Positions 50,889 to 60,051 of a stretch of 64,000 bases of DNA are shown one piece after another. Under the pieces are notes generated by a model. It saw only the letters and a list, made by a program, of their open reading frames with translations. It was not told where the DNA came from and made no database searches. Position 1 is the stretch's first letter. Every line of letters starts with the position of its first letter. Source of the stretch: an uncultured Eubacteriales bacterium (lineage in GTDB: Bacteria; Bacillota; Clostridia; Oscillospirales; Acutalibacteraceae); the NCBI GenBank assembly GCA_934647945.1, contig CAKUFK010000009.1, forward strand, positions 43,477 to 107,476, in the 5' to 3' direction. A program made the position numbers and the translations under genes.

Positions 50889-51617
50889 TTATTCCGCTCG
50901 TTCGATGTCCTTTTTGAGCCGTTTGATGATCTTTTTTTCCAGCCGGGATATGTAGGACTGCGAGATGCCAAGGAGATCGGCCACCTCCTTCTGGGTATGC
51001 TCCTGGTTTCCGTTGATACCGAAACGCAGCTGCATGATGAGCTGCTCACGCTCCGACAGCCGGGATACGCATTCGAGCAGCAGGTCCCGTTCTGCCTCCT
51101 GCTCGATGTTCCGGTTGACCAGGTCCGGATCGCTGCCCAGGATATCCGACAGCAGGAGTTCATTGCCGTCCCAGTCCACGTTGAGGGGCTCATCGATGGA
51201 AAGCTCGTTTCGCAGCTGGGTATTCTTGCGCAGATACATCAAAATTTCGTTTTCGATACAGCGGGAGGAATAGGTGGCGAGCTTGATATTGCGGCCGGGA
51301 CAGAAGGTGTTGATCGCCTTGATCAGACCGATTGTCCCGATGGAGATCAGGTCCTCGATCCCCACCCCCGAGCTTTCGAATTTGCGGGCGATGTACACCA
51401 CCAGCCGTAAATTATGGGTAATCAGCAAATCGCGCGCATCACCGTCCCCCTCTGCCGCGCGGTGGATCGCGTCGGCCTCCTCGGCCGGAGAGAGCGGCGG
51501 CGGGAGCGTGTCAGCTCCGTTGATGTAATAAATGCCCTCTCCATGTCTGCGCGCCCGGAGCCGTTCCCACCATAAAACGGCACGCAAAAGGATATTGCGC
51601 CATATCATGCCTGTCAT
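50889..51617 (-). CDS. sigE: Sporulation sigma factor SigE
   Basis: The mother-cell sigma factor of early sporulation, made as an inactive precursor. GEGIYYINGADTLPPPLSPAEEADA is the pro-sequence and processing region. NLRLVVYIARKFESSGVGIEDLISIGTIGLIKAINTF and KLATYSSRCIENEILMYLRKN are region 2. EPLNVDWDGNELLLSDILG precedes region 4, where TQKEVADLLGISQSYISRLEKKIIKRL is the helix-turn-helix. The open frame extends to 51725, but ATG 51617 (MTGMIWRNILL), with AAAGG and GAGG in front, is the better start. The spoIIGA protease gene lies 81 bp upstream, the canonical order. Confidence 0.95.
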   Translation of the reverse strand: MTGMIWRNILLRAVLWWERLRARRHGEGIYYINGADTLPPPLSPAEEADAIHRAAEGDGDARDLLITHNLRLVVYIARKFESSGVGIEDLISIGTIGLIKAINTFCPGRNIKLATYSSRCIENEILMYLRKNTQLRNELSIDEPLNVDWDGNELLLSDILGSDPDLVNRNIEQEAERDLLLECVSRLSEREQLIMQLRFGINGNQEHTQKEVADLLGISQSYISRLEKKIIKRLKKDIERAE

Positions 51618-51697
51618 ATACCTCAACCTTTCTCTGTCCAAGCCCAGCCGGATACTCACGGGCCGCGGACCGTCCGGAGGGCGGCCCGGCGCGCCTT

Positions 51698-52597
51698 TCA
51701 TGTCAGAAATTCGCCGATGTCGCATCCGAACAGCGCCTCATATTCCCCTCTTCCGAGCTCCGGGGTCAAGGCTATGTATACACCGGTGATATCCCTGTCC
51801 GGCCGTCCCGGAGCGGATATCCTCGCTTTTTTCACCTGGAACGCTGGCAATAGCCCCTTTCCCCCTACTGTCTGATAGGGGACTACCCGCAAACGGGATT
51901 CTACGGCCTGTACCGCCCCGGTACCGGAAGGATACGTGAAGCTTCCCGGCTGATCCCGAAGAGACAGCGCCTCCTGCAAAGCGGGCGGCAGGTGAGGATA
52001 GAGAGCCGACTGACGAACCACAATGACCGGACAGCCGGAGAAGGGCTCCGTCAGATGCAGGCCGGTGTCACACAGCGCGCGGAGCACCACCTCTCCTTTG
52101 CCCCCATCCAGTGTCAGCCTGTATTCGCGGTTGAGCGGTGCTTTCTTGCGGATAAAGCGGTCGTAAAGCCGGATGCCGGCATAGCTCAGCACCGTCAGAC
52201 CCACCAGCAGCAGCGGGGGAACGTCAAAATAGACCACCCCGTTTGCCACCAGGAAACCCGCCGGAGCGGCAAAAAACCATATAGCTGTCGCGATTCCGGC
52301 AAAGGCGGCAGAAATGACCAGGAAAACCAGCATCTGTTTCCCGTAGGCTCGGATACCGAGCCAGGGGAAGGACGCCAGAACGATCAGGCTGCCCGCCGCC
52401 AGCTTGACCAGCATGGACAGGTAAAACGGCATGGCCGGCAAAAAAATGAGGCAGGAACTGATCCCGCCGAGCAAAGCTCCCAACACCAGCCGCCAGCGCT
52501 TGAACGGCAAACGCAGAATCCGGGAGGTGGAAGACAGGAGCAGAAAATCGATAAACCAATTCAGCACGACCAACACATCCAGATATATGACCGGCAT
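51698..52597 (-). CDS. spoIIGA: Sigma-E processing protease SpoIIGA
   Basis: A membrane aspartic protease that cuts pro-sigma-E in the mother cell. The N-terminal half has five or so membrane segments, starting MPVIYLDVLVVLNWFIDFLLL. The soluble C-terminal half holds ALCDTGLHLTEPFSGCPVIVV, with the catalytic D-T-G. Start ATG 52597 is set by GGGAGGGGACGGG upstream; the longer frame to 52927 runs through non-coding DNA. Length (299 aa) fits the family. It is followed by sigE, confirming a spore-forming host. Confidence 0.92.
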   Translation of the reverse strand: MPVIYLDVLVVLNWFIDFLLLSSTSRILRLPFKRWRLVLGALLGGISSCLIFLPAMPFYLSMLVKLAAGSLIVLASFPWLGIRAYGKQMLVFLVISAAFAGIATAIWFFAAPAGFLVANGVVYFDVPPLLLVGLTVLSYAGIRLYDRFIRKKAPLNREYRLTLDGGKGEVVLRALCDTGLHLTEPFSGCPVIVVRQSALYPHLPPALQEALSLRDQPGSFTYPSGTGAVQAVESRLRVVPYQTVGGKGLLPAFQVKKARISAPGRPDRDITGVYIALTPELGRGEYEALFGCDIGEFLT

Positions 52598-52770
52598 CCC
52601 GTCCCCTCCCGTCTCGTCCATACTCCTATTATAGCCGCGCAACCGGTCGGATCCTGCCGAAGCGGGAGGGATCCCGCTTTTTTCTTTATTTCGGACCGGC
52701 AACGGAAACAGCCCCCTTTGTCCGGAATTCCAGCTGAACGTCAATTGATGACAAAATATTAACGAAATAC

Positions 52771-52797
52771 TTGCGCACCAAGGCGGCATACTATAAT
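52771..52797 (+). promoter_or_regulatory. Possible promoter for lemA
   Basis: TATAAT (52792-52797) with TTGCGC 15 nt upstream; spacing is short, so this is tentative. About 37 bp before the lemA start. Confidence 0.4.
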
Positions 52798-52833
52798 ACT
52801 GCAGGGTTTTATCTCCCTTACAGAAAGGTTGCG

Positions 52834-53415
52834 ATGATTTTGAAAAAAGGCACAATAATTGGGCTCGGCATCCTGGCCGTCGTGGTGGTGCTGGTGATCG
52901 GCGTAGTCGGGTGGGGATTTTCGGCATACAACAATTTGGTTGCGGCGGATGAGACCGTACAGGCCAAGGCGTCCAATATCGATGCCGACCTGACCCGGCG
53001 GGCCGATCTGGTGCCGAACCTCGTCAATACGGTCAAAGGCTATGCGGCTCACGAGGAAGAGGTCCTCACTGCCGTGACCGAGGCGCGCGCCAGGCTGGCC
53101 GGCAGCACATCCCTGGAGGACCGGATCGAGGCGGACAACGAGCTGACCCGGGCTTTGGGCCAGCTCCGGGTCGTGGTGGAAAACTATCCCGACCTGAAAG
53201 CCAGTGAGAATTTCCGTATGCTGCAGGATCAGCTGGAGGGAACGGAAAACCGCCTGAAGGTCGCCCGTGTGGATTACAATGAGGCGGTGCAGGCGTACAA
53301 CACCATGCTCCGCCGTTTCCCCAATTCGATCATCGCGGGCATGTTCGGTTTTGAAAAGGCCGAAGGGTTCAGAGCGAGCGAGGGGGCGGCGAGCAGCCCC
53401 GCCGTCAGTTTTTGA
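52834..53415 (+). CDS. LemA family membrane protein
   Basis: A 193-aa LemA protein. A single N-terminal membrane segment (IIGLGILAVVVVLVIGVVGWGF) is followed by a helical bundle with the signature YNNLVAADETVQAKASNIDADLTRRADLVPNLVNTVKGYAAHEEEVL. FRMLQDQLEGTENRLKVARVDYNEAVQAYNTMLRRFPNSIIA is the conserved second half. ATG 52834 with GAAAGG is preferred over the upstream extension. The next gene encodes a TPM-domain protein, the common LemA partner in Firmicutes. Its function is not known in detail; an envelope role is likely. Confidence 0.93.
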   Translation: MILKKGTIIGLGILAVVVVLVIGVVGWGFSAYNNLVAADETVQAKASNIDADLTRRADLVPNLVNTVKGYAAHEEEVLTAVTEARARLAGSTSLEDRIEADNELTRALGQLRVVVENYPDLKASENFRMLQDQLEGTENRLKVARVDYNEAVQAYNTMLRRFPNSIIAGMFGFEKAEGFRASEGAASSPAVSF

Positions 53416-53518
53416 GCCTGTAGGCATCCTTGAGAAGACCGGCCGGCTGCCGGCCATATGGTAAAGGGGATTCGCTTTATGCTGAAATCCCGGCATCCGC
53501 GAAAGGATCGATGTGTGT

Positions 53519-54283
53519 ATGAAAAAAGCGGCCGCCGCCTTCTGTGGCGTGCTGTGGTGCGTGATGCTGTTTTGTGTGCCGGCATCCGCAGCCATTCCCT
53601 GGACTCCCACCGACCGTTTTTTCGTCAACGATTTTGCCGACGTGATTTCAGCGGAGGACGAAGAGCGGATCTATCAAGCGGGCGTGCAGCTATTTGAAAA
53701 AACCAAGGCGCAGGTGGTGGCGGTGACGGTTCCCTCCCTTGAGGGTATGGATATCCGCGACTTCGGCGTACAGCTGGGCCGTGAATGGGGCGTCGGGGAA
53801 AAGGAGAAAGACACCGGCGTGGTGTTGATCCTCGCCTTGGAAGAACGGCAGGTGCGTATTGAGGTGGGATACGGGCTGGAAGGCATCCTTACCGATGCGA
53901 AAACCGGTGTAATCCTCGACGAATACGCCCGCCCCCTTTTTCGTCAAAACGCCTTTTCCGCCGGCATGGAAAAAGCCTACAGCGTTCTGGTAAACGAGGT
54001 CTATATCGAGTTCGGCCTCTCGCCCGAATCCGGCTACACGCCGCTTCCGGATGAACAGCAAGGCGGTTCCCTTTTCCTTGAGATTATTGTTGTGGTCGCC
54101 GTACTCGCCGTGGTGGCGGCTCTGAGCCGCGGTGGATTATTCCTTTTCCTGGGCGGGCCTCGCGGTCCGCACGGGCGCGGAGGCGGCTTCGGCGGATTCA
54201 CCGGGGGTGGTTTCGGCGGAGGCGGAGGGTTTCGCGGCGGGGGCGGCAGCTTCGGTGGAGGCGGCAGTTCCCGTGGGTTTTAA
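53519..54283 (+). CDS. TPM-domain protein with glycine-rich tail (YgcG family)
   Basis: A 254-aa exported membrane protein. A signal peptide (AAAAFCGVLWCVMLFCVPASA) is followed by a TPM domain: FFVNDFADVISAEDEERI, AQVVAVTVPSLEG and VGYGLEGILTDAKTGVILDEY. A membrane segment (FLEIIVVVAVLAVVAAL) follows, then a Gly/Phe-rich tail (GGGFGGFTGGGFGGGGGF). This is the normal YgcG layout, and it pairs with LemA upstream. An open extension begins at GTG 53513, but ATG 53519 with AAAGGA suits the signal peptide. Confidence 0.92.
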   Translation: MKKAAAAFCGVLWCVMLFCVPASAAIPWTPTDRFFVNDFADVISAEDEERIYQAGVQLFEKTKAQVVAVTVPSLEGMDIRDFGVQLGREWGVGEKEKDTGVVLILALEERQVRIEVGYGLEGILTDAKTGVILDEYARPLFRQNAFSAGMEKAYSVLVNEVYIEFGLSPESGYTPLPDEQQGGSLFLEIIVVVAVLAVVAALSRGGLFLFLGGPRGPHGRGGGFGGFTGGGFGGGGGFRGGGGSFGGGGSSRGF

Positions 54284-54486
54284 AACAAATTCATCCTATG
54301 CCGGTTGGATGTAGTCCCGAACAGCCCGACGGATACGGCGGGCTGTGGTTCAAGGGCAAAAGCGCCCGGCCGATTCCAGCCGCCGTTTCTATGAACCGAC
54401 CGCCCGATATGCCGCTGATATGCATTTCACAACAGGCTTTCAGAACCCGTCGCAAAGACGCAGCCTCGCGGGGGGATAATATGAAA

Positions 54487-54514
54487 AGCCCCGCTCCGAA
54501 ATCCGGAGCGGGGC
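54487..54514 (-). terminator. Terminator after rubrerythrin
   Basis: A perfect 12-bp stem AGCCCCGCTCCG/CGGAGCGGGGCT. On the minus strand TTTTCAT follows. The 200 bp between the TPM gene and this site hold no gene. Confidence 0.75.
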
Positions 54515-54537
54515 TGCTGTTTGTTTGCCTGGGGGAA

Positions 54538-55077
54538 TCAGTAATTTTCGGCCTTGAGCTGGAAATAGGCTTTCGGATGGGCACAGACCGGGCAAACCTC
54601 GGGCGCGCTGGTTCCGACATGGATATGGCCGCAGTTGGCGCATTTCCAGATGACGATATCCGGACGTTCGAAGACGGTACCGTCCTCGATGTTCTGCGCC
54701 AGCTTGAGGTAGCGCTCCTCGTGCTCCTTTTCGATCTTGGCCACCGCTTCGAAGAGAGCCGCAATTTCGGTGAAGCCCTCTTCCCGGGCCTCCTTGGCGA
54801 AGCCGGCATACATATCGGTCCATTCGTAATTTTCGCCCGCCGCCGCGTCCTTGAGATTGTCCGGCGTGCTGCCGATCCCGCCGTGGAGCAGCTTGAACCA
54901 AATCTTGGCATGCTCCTTTTCGTTGTTGGCCGTCTCGGTGAACAGTTCGGCGATTTGCTCATAACCGTCCTTTTTGGCCTTGGAGGCATAGTACGTATAT
55001 TTGTTGCGCGCTTGGGATTCACCCGCAAACGCTGCCAGCAGGTTGGCTTCGGTCTTGGAACCTTTCAATTCTTTCAT
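54538..55077 (-). CDS. rbr: Rubrerythrin
   Basis: A 179-aa rubrerythrin, a cytosolic NADH-linked peroxidase that protects anaerobes from H2O2. The diiron helices have [58 protein letters not shown] and the matching Glu/His ligands. The C-terminal rubredoxin-like domain holds [13 protein letters not shown] and [13 protein letters not shown] (two CxxC pairs). The SD AAGGAGATTTG before ATG 55077 sets the start. It is monocistronic with a terminator. Confidence 0.96.
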   Translation of the reverse strand: MKELKGSKTEANLLAAFAGESQARNKYTYYASKAKKDGYEQIAELFTETANNEKEHAKIWFKLLHGGIGSTPDNLKDAAAGENYEWTDMYAGFAKEAREEGFTEIAALFEAVAKIEKEHEERYLKLAQNIEDGTVFERPDIVIWKCANCGHIHVGTSAPEVCPVCAHPKAYFQLKAENY

Positions 55078-55187
55078 CACAAATCTCCTTCTTTCCACAA
55101 ATTGAGCGCGCCTTCGCGTACCCTGGCTCCAGTATACCGCGTTTTATGTCCAATTTCAAGAAAATTTTGGAAATTCAAGGTCGCGGG

Positions 55188-56951
55188 TCACTCCTGCCGG
55201 AGCCGGGCCGCGAGGAGGGGGTCGGGGGTGACGTAAACGGTGCGGTTGGTCTCATAGACGACCATTCCCGGCTTGGCCCCGGCCGGTTTTTTGACATGCC
55301 TCGCCTCGGTATAGTCCACCGGCACCTGGGTGGAATCCGCCGCCCGGGAATGGAGCGCGGCGAGGACCGCCGCCTGTTCGAGGGTGGAAGGGGGCGGCGT
55401 TTTGCCCCCGGTGATTACCAGCACATGGGAACCCGGAATGTTTTTGGTATGCATCCAGATATCCCCGCCCCGCGCCATTTTGGTGGTCAGGCGGTCGTTT
55501 TGGACGTTGTTGCGGCCGACGAGGATCTCGAACCCGTCATCCGAGCGGAAGGCGAGGGGCCCCATGGGGGGCGGCGGCTTCTGCCGGCCCCGCTGGAGCC
55601 GCAGATACCCGCCGGCGGCCAGTTCCTCCCGGAGCTCGGCGAGCTCCCGCATACCGCCCGCCCGGGAAAGCGCGTCGAACACGGTATCGATATACCGCAA
55701 TTCCTCTTCTCCGGCGGCGATCTGTTCCGCGAGGACGGTTTCCGCGGTGCGGGCCTTGCGGTAGTCCTTATAATATTTCTGCGCGTTCGCGGCCGGGGAG
55801 AGGGAGGGGTCGAGGGGAACCCGGACCATCCCGCATTCCGGATCGAAATAATTAACCAGCTCGGCCGAGGCCGCGCCCTTTGGGATGATGGACAGGTTGG
55901 CGTTGATAAGGTCGGCCCAGATGCGTTTTTCCTCCCGCCGCCCGGCCCCTGCCAGCTCCCGCCGTTGATTCATAAGTTTCCGGGAGGTGCGCTCGGCCGC
56001 GTTGGTCAGCACCCGCAGGATATCGTGCGAGCGCTGTTTCATCCGCTGCGCCGCGTCCTTTTGCGCGTAGAAGGCGTCGAGCAGGGCGGAGAAGCTCTCC
56101 ATGTCCCGCCCCGTCGCGGACAGGCCGTATTGGGTGATGGGGAAGAAACTGAAATCGAGAGGCGTGCCGTCCGGCTTCATGAGCATGTACGGGACGCGCC
56201 GTTCCCCGGTCAGGATGGTCTCCTGGATCCGGGAGAGAAAAAAGACGAGCCGGTCGCGGTCTTCCGGCGTTAATTCGCTCACGAGGGTCTCCCGTCCCCG
56301 CAGGGCGAGATGGGCTACCTCCCGGCAGACGAGCGGCGAGAGCCCGTGGGCGCAGCCGAGCAGCGCCCGTTCGAGCGGGGCATCCTTCCCCCGGGCGAGC
56401 GCCTCCATAAAATCCTCCGGACGGCAGAGGGAAAGGTCCAGCCGGCCGGCCTCGGCCGGCGGGGGCGCGTAGCGCAGCCCCGGCAGGACCGGGCGGACGG
56501 AGGACATCTCGAGGTCCACCCGTTTGACCGCGTCGACGATTTTCCCCTCCCTGTCGATCAGGATGACGTTGCTGTGGCGGCCCATGATTTCCACCGCCAG
56601 GGTCAGGCGCACCACGTCCCCCAGCTCGTCGAGGCAGTCGAGGTCGAGATACAGGGCCCGTTCGAGCCCTTCCTGCCGGATACCCGCCAACCGCCCGCCG
56701 GTGATCCGTTTGCGCAGCAGCATGCAGAACATGGGGGGGGACGGGGGATTCTCGAGGGATATGCCGGTGAAATGGAGGCGGGGAGAGGCCGCCCGCGTGG
56801 ATATATAGAGCTTATAAGCGCCGCTGCGCTGCCGGAGGGTGAGGATCAGCTCTTCTTTCGACGGCTGATGGATTTTATCCACCCGGGCGTCGGAGAGAAA
56901 CCCCTCCAGTTCCTCCTTGATACAGCGCAGGAACGCGCCGTCCAGTGCCAT
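55188..56951 (-). CDS. rqcH: RqcH/NFACT ribosome quality-control protein
   Basis: A 587-aa Rqc2 homologue that binds stalled 50S-peptidyl-tRNA and adds Ala tails. The N-terminal NFACT-N part is MALDGAFLRCIKEELEGFLSDARVDKIHQPSKEEL and LLRKRITGGRLAGI. Helix-hairpin-helix and coiled-coil regions follow (AQKYYKDYRKARTAETVLAEQIAAGEEEL). The NFACT-R domain near 475-530 has FRSDDGFEILVGRNNVQNDRLTTKMARGGDIWMHTKNIPGSHVLVI. Older annotations call this a fibronectin-binding protein. Length is normal. No neighbouring partner gene for it is seen. Confidence 0.93.
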   Translation of the reverse strand: MALDGAFLRCIKEELEGFLSDARVDKIHQPSKEELILTLRQRSGAYKLYISTRAASPRLHFTGISLENPPSPPMFCMLLRKRITGGRLAGIRQEGLERALYLDLDCLDELGDVVRLTLAVEIMGRHSNVILIDREGKIVDAVKRVDLEMSSVRPVLPGLRYAPPPAEAGRLDLSLCRPEDFMEALARGKDAPLERALLGCAHGLSPLVCREVAHLALRGRETLVSELTPEDRDRLVFFLSRIQETILTGERRVPYMLMKPDGTPLDFSFFPITQYGLSATGRDMESFSALLDAFYAQKDAAQRMKQRSHDILRVLTNAAERTSRKLMNQRRELAGAGRREEKRIWADLINANLSIIPKGAASAELVNYFDPECGMVRVPLDPSLSPAANAQKYYKDYRKARTAETVLAEQIAAGEEELRYIDTVFDALSRAGGMRELAELREELAAGGYLRLQRGRQKPPPPMGPLAFRSDDGFEILVGRNNVQNDRLTTKMARGGDIWMHTKNIPGSHVLVITGGKTPPPSTLEQAAVLAALHSRAADSTQVPVDYTEARHVKKPAGAKPGMVVYETNRTVYVTPDPLLAARLRQE

Positions 56952-57011
56952 AGGGACATCCGTCCTTTCAATAATCGGTTCAGGTCGGGTTATCCGGGGA
57001 TTCGGACCGGG

Positions 57012-57755
57012 TCAGACCGTAACATACGGCGGCTCGTCTTCAAAAGCCGTGACCTCGGCCTGTGGAAAGGCCTCCCGCAGCCAGCGGGCCATCCCCTCCG
57101 TCATACAGGCCTCGGTGTGATAATGGCCTGCCTCGACCACGGTGACGCCCGGCGGCAGGGCCAGCCATTCATGATGCTTGAGTTCCCCCGTCACCGCGGC
57201 GTCCGCGCCGCCTTCTTTCAGGAGGGGGAGCAGAAAATCTCCACCCGCGCCGCCGCAGACCGCGACACGTTTGACCGGGCCGGTCCCCGCCCGCAGCCGG
57301 ACGGGTGTGCCGAGACGCTTGCCGACAAAAGCGGCAAAATCCCGTGGGGACCGGGGCTCCGTCGGGCGCCCGATCCGGCAGATGCCGTCGGCCGCGGTTT
57401 GTATATCGTCCAGCTCCAAGCGAACGGCGAGAAGGTCGCCGACCCCGCCGGCCGCCCTGTCGAGATTGGTATGGACACAGATCGCGGCGATCCCCGCCCC
57501 GGCCAGACGGTAGGGGATACTCCCTGTGTCTAGGCGTTTCAGCGGGGAAAAGATCACCGGGTGATGGCTGACGATCAAATCGGCCCCCGCCTCCTCCGCC
57601 GCCCGTACGGCGGCGGGGGTGATATCCAACGTGACAAGAATCCGGCAAGCCGGCATATCCGGCGACCCGACAAGCAGGCCGACGTTGTCGTATTCCTCCG
57701 CCGTCTCAAAAGGCGCGCGGCCCTGCAAATAGGTGCAAACCTCTCCGACGGTCAT
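57012..57755 (-). CDS. Nif3-like dinuclear metal protein
   Basis: A 247-aa Nif3/YqfO-type hydrolase-like protein. EYDNVGLLVGSPD and DLIVSHHPVIFSPLKRLD hold the first metal ligands, including the HH pair. AGIAAICVHTNLDRAAGGVGDLLA adds the H-x-N-x-D motif. VTVVEAGHYHTEACMTEGMARWL supplies the last His/Glu ligands. The frame reaches 57794, but ATG 57755 (MTVGEVCTYL) is right for the family. It overlaps the trmK-GNAT gene by 4 bp. The trmK-Nif3 pairing is common in Firmicutes. Its biological role is not settled. Confidence 0.92.
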   Translation of the reverse strand: MTVGEVCTYLQGRAPFETAEEYDNVGLLVGSPDMPACRILVTLDITPAAVRAAEEAGADLIVSHHPVIFSPLKRLDTGSIPYRLAGAGIAAICVHTNLDRAAGGVGDLLAVRLELDDIQTAADGICRIGRPTEPRSPRDFAAFVGKRLGTPVRLRAGTGPVKRVAVCGGAGGDFLLPLLKEGGADAAVTGELKHHEWLALPPGVTVVEAGHYHTEACMTEGMARWLREAFPQAEVTAFEDEPPYVTV

Positions 57756-59338
57756 GGACCGTCCTCCTCTCCGTCCCGCTCCTCCAGGCCCCATTCCTCT
57801 TGCGTGCCAGCCCGGCGGAAACCGATTTTTTCATATACGTGGTTGGATATCGGGTTGCGGTCGTTCACAAACAGACAGACATACGCTTTTCCCATGGCCA
57901 GCACCCGGCGGCAAAGCGCCGTCACCAGGGCGGTCGCGTAGCCCCGGCCTCGCTCCTCCGGCGGCGTGTACACGGCTGCGACCGCCATGCCGTGGGGGAG
58001 ATCCCGCCCGTATTCGGCCATGGATACGGGGACCCCGGCTCCGTTCTCCCATACGAACTGGCGTCCGGCGCGCAGGAGGGCGTCCACGTGAGCGAGGGAC
58101 GCCCCCGCGTTCCGTCCGCCCACCCGGCATTCCCGCCCGAACGCCGTATGCCAGGCGGCCAGCAGGAGCCGGTCGGAGTCCGCCGCCTGCCGGAACCGGC
58201 CATCCGGTTCGGACAGGGGCGCCGGTTGACGGAGCGTCAGGACGCTCATCTCATGCGTGCGCCGGGGCTGCCGGCCGATGCGGGAGGCCATGCCCTTTGC
58301 CAGGCGCTCCGCCAGTCCCGCCGGGGCGATGACGCCGGGGAAGGCGGCTGCCGGAAATGCCGACGCCAGAGACCGGCACAGCGCCTCGGACGCCGCCGGG
58401 CAGGGCCCCGCCGGCTCGCAGGCCACCAGGTGGTACGGCGGGCGGCGCAGGGCGATCAGGCGGACAGCCGTTTCATCCCGGACCACCGCCATCCACTCCA
58501 TCGCCGCCCCCTGATCCACCGCAGCCCGTACACTGTCGATGAGGAGATTGTGTTCCGCCTCGTTCTCCAGCAGCAGTTCCCACACGGCCTCCCGGAAAGC
58601 CGCTGCGTCGTGTACCACGTCAACAGTCATGGCCGTTTCTGCCGCGGGCGTCCAGGTTCCCTCCATATAGCGGCCGATCCATCCGGCCGTCCGGCGGAGC
58701 GCCTCCGCCTCCCGCCGCCTGGAAAGGTCCTCCGCCCGGGAAAGCCCCGCCGCCTGCCTGAGCAGGCGGTCGCGGATCCGGCTGAGATAGGCTGTCTCCC
58801 CGCGGGAGACCCGGCCTATGTGCAGGAGTGCGGGCCCGGGTTCGAGGCATTCCCCGGTATAGGCGGCGGCTATGACGGTATAGAGCCGGTGCCCGTCCCG
58901 GACGATCTCTTCCTCCTGGATGGAGAAGCCCGCTGTGTATAAATACCGGCGCAGTTCTTCCGGCCGGGTCATGGGCTGCAATACAAGGCGGTATCGGGGA
59001 TCCCGGATCCACGGGCAGGCCTCCAGAATCCCCGCGATGGTTTCCCCGCCCATCCCCGCGACCGCAATATCGTCGACTTCGCCGGCGGCGACGGGCGTGA
59101 GGCCGTCCCCTATCCGCACCTCGACCATGTCCGTCAGCCCGGCGGCGCGTATGCTTTTCCGCGCCGCCTCCGCCGGCCCCGGGCGCAGGTCCGAGGCAAT
59201 CGCCCGCGGGCAGACGCCCCGTTCCACCAGATAGACCGGCAGGTGGGCGTGATCGGTGCCGATATCCGCCAGGACCGAGCCACGGCGGATGTGCTTCGCC
59301 ACACAGAGCAGACGCGGGTCGAGCATCTCCCTATCCAT
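57752..59338 (-). CDS. trmK: TrmK tRNA (adenine-22-N1) methyltransferase fused to a GNAT domain
   Basis: A two-domain protein. Residues about 1-235 are TrmK, which methylates A22 in the D-loop of tRNAs: LCVAKHIRRGSVLADIGTDHAHLPVYLVERG, AIASDLRPGPAEAARKSIRAAGL, and VAGMGGETIAGIL. TrmK normally ends there. After MTVDVVHDAAAFREAVWELLL the chain continues for about 285 residues as a GNAT acetyltransferase, with MAVAAVYTPPEERGRGYATALVTALCRRV (acetyl-CoA site) and NPISNHVYEKIGFRRAG. No stop or frameshift separates the parts. The start is uncertain: TTG 59347, ATG 59338 and ATG 59326 are all possible. It is flanked by SGNH and Nif3 genes in one operon. Confidence 0.88.
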   Translation of the reverse strand: MDREMLDPRLLCVAKHIRRGSVLADIGTDHAHLPVYLVERGVCPRAIASDLRPGPAEAARKSIRAAGLTDMVEVRIGDGLTPVAAGEVDDIAVAGMGGETIAGILEACPWIRDPRYRLVLQPMTRPEELRRYLYTAGFSIQEEEIVRDGHRLYTVIAAAYTGECLEPGPALLHIGRVSRGETAYLSRIRDRLLRQAAGLSRAEDLSRRREAEALRRTAGWIGRYMEGTWTPAAETAMTVDVVHDAAAFREAVWELLLENEAEHNLLIDSVRAAVDQGAAMEWMAVVRDETAVRLIALRRPPYHLVACEPAGPCPAASEALCRSLASAFPAAAFPGVIAPAGLAERLAKGMASRIGRQPRRTHEMSVLTLRQPAPLSEPDGRFRQAADSDRLLLAAWHTAFGRECRVGGRNAGASLAHVDALLRAGRQFVWENGAGVPVSMAEYGRDLPHGMAVAAVYTPPEERGRGYATALVTALCRRVLAMGKAYVCLFVNDRNPISNHVYEKIGFRRAGTQEEWGLEERDGEEDGP

Positions 59339-59352
59339 CCCTTCCAATCCGT

Positions 59353-59976
59353 TTACGGCCGGACCCCCAGCCGCCCGAGCGCCTCTTTGAGAGCCTCCGC
59401 CACACAGGCGTAACCGGCCTCATTCAGATGCAGCTGGTCGTCGCTGTAGAGCTCCGTCCTCACACATCCCTCCTCATCCTCGAGGAAGGGGGCCTGGTCG
59501 ACATAGACGGTATCCGGGTCCTCCGCGGCGGCGGCGCGGAGCCTAGCGTTGTACTCGTCCTGGAAAGGACGGAAAGCGGCCCGGGCCGGCGCATGCTTGA
59601 GCCCGAGGAGGACCACCGGCAGACGTCCGCCCGCGTCGGTCCGGGCCCAGGCGAGCACCCGGCGGGTCAGTTCCCAGACCTCCCCCGGCGTGTAGCCCAT
59701 AGGGATGTCGTTGTCTCCCTCGTAGTAGAGCAGCGCCCGGGGCGCGGCCGGCCGGACCAGCCGGGGATAATAATACAGCGCTTCTTCCGCCGTGCTGCCG
59801 CCGAACGCGCGGTTGTACAGGCGGTAGGGAGCCATCTGGCGGGTCAGCCACTCCTCCCTCCAGACGGCGAAGTGGGAGCTGCCGTATAGGAGGATGCCGC
59901 CTGTCCCGGCATCCTCCTGTTCTCTCTGGCGGACCGCCTCTTCCAGGTCTCCCGGCATTTTCTTTAATTGGATCAT
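59353..59976 (-). CDS. SGNH/GDSL-type hydrolase
   Basis: A 207-aa cytosolic SGNH esterase-like protein with all four blocks. GGILLYGSSHFAVW carries the nucleophile Ser in a GSS motif. RAFGGSTAEEALYYYPRLV is block II (Gly), LLYYEGDNDIPMGYTP is block III (Asn), and YSDDQLHLNEAGY holds the catalytic Asp-His. There is no signal peptide. It leads into the trmK-GNAT gene after 5 bp. The substrate is unknown; acyl esters on lipids or carbohydrates are usual. Confidence 0.88.
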   Translation of the reverse strand: MIQLKKMPGDLEEAVRQREQEDAGTGGILLYGSSHFAVWREEWLTRQMAPYRLYNRAFGGSTAEEALYYYPRLVRPAAPRALLYYEGDNDIPMGYTPGEVWELTRRVLAWARTDAGGRLPVVLLGLKHAPARAAFRPFQDEYNARLRAAAAEDPDTVYVDQAPFLEDEEGCVRTELYSDDQLHLNEAGYACVAEALKEALGRLGVRP

Positions 59977-60051
59977 CCGCGGTGCCTCCCGTCCGGTATA
60001 CAGGAAGGGCGGATCCGGATGACCGGAACCGCCCTTCTCATTCGACCGATT

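Noticed and set aside
57800..58942. 380-codon plus-strand frame
   Set aside because: Antisense to the TrmK-GNAT fusion; no motif.
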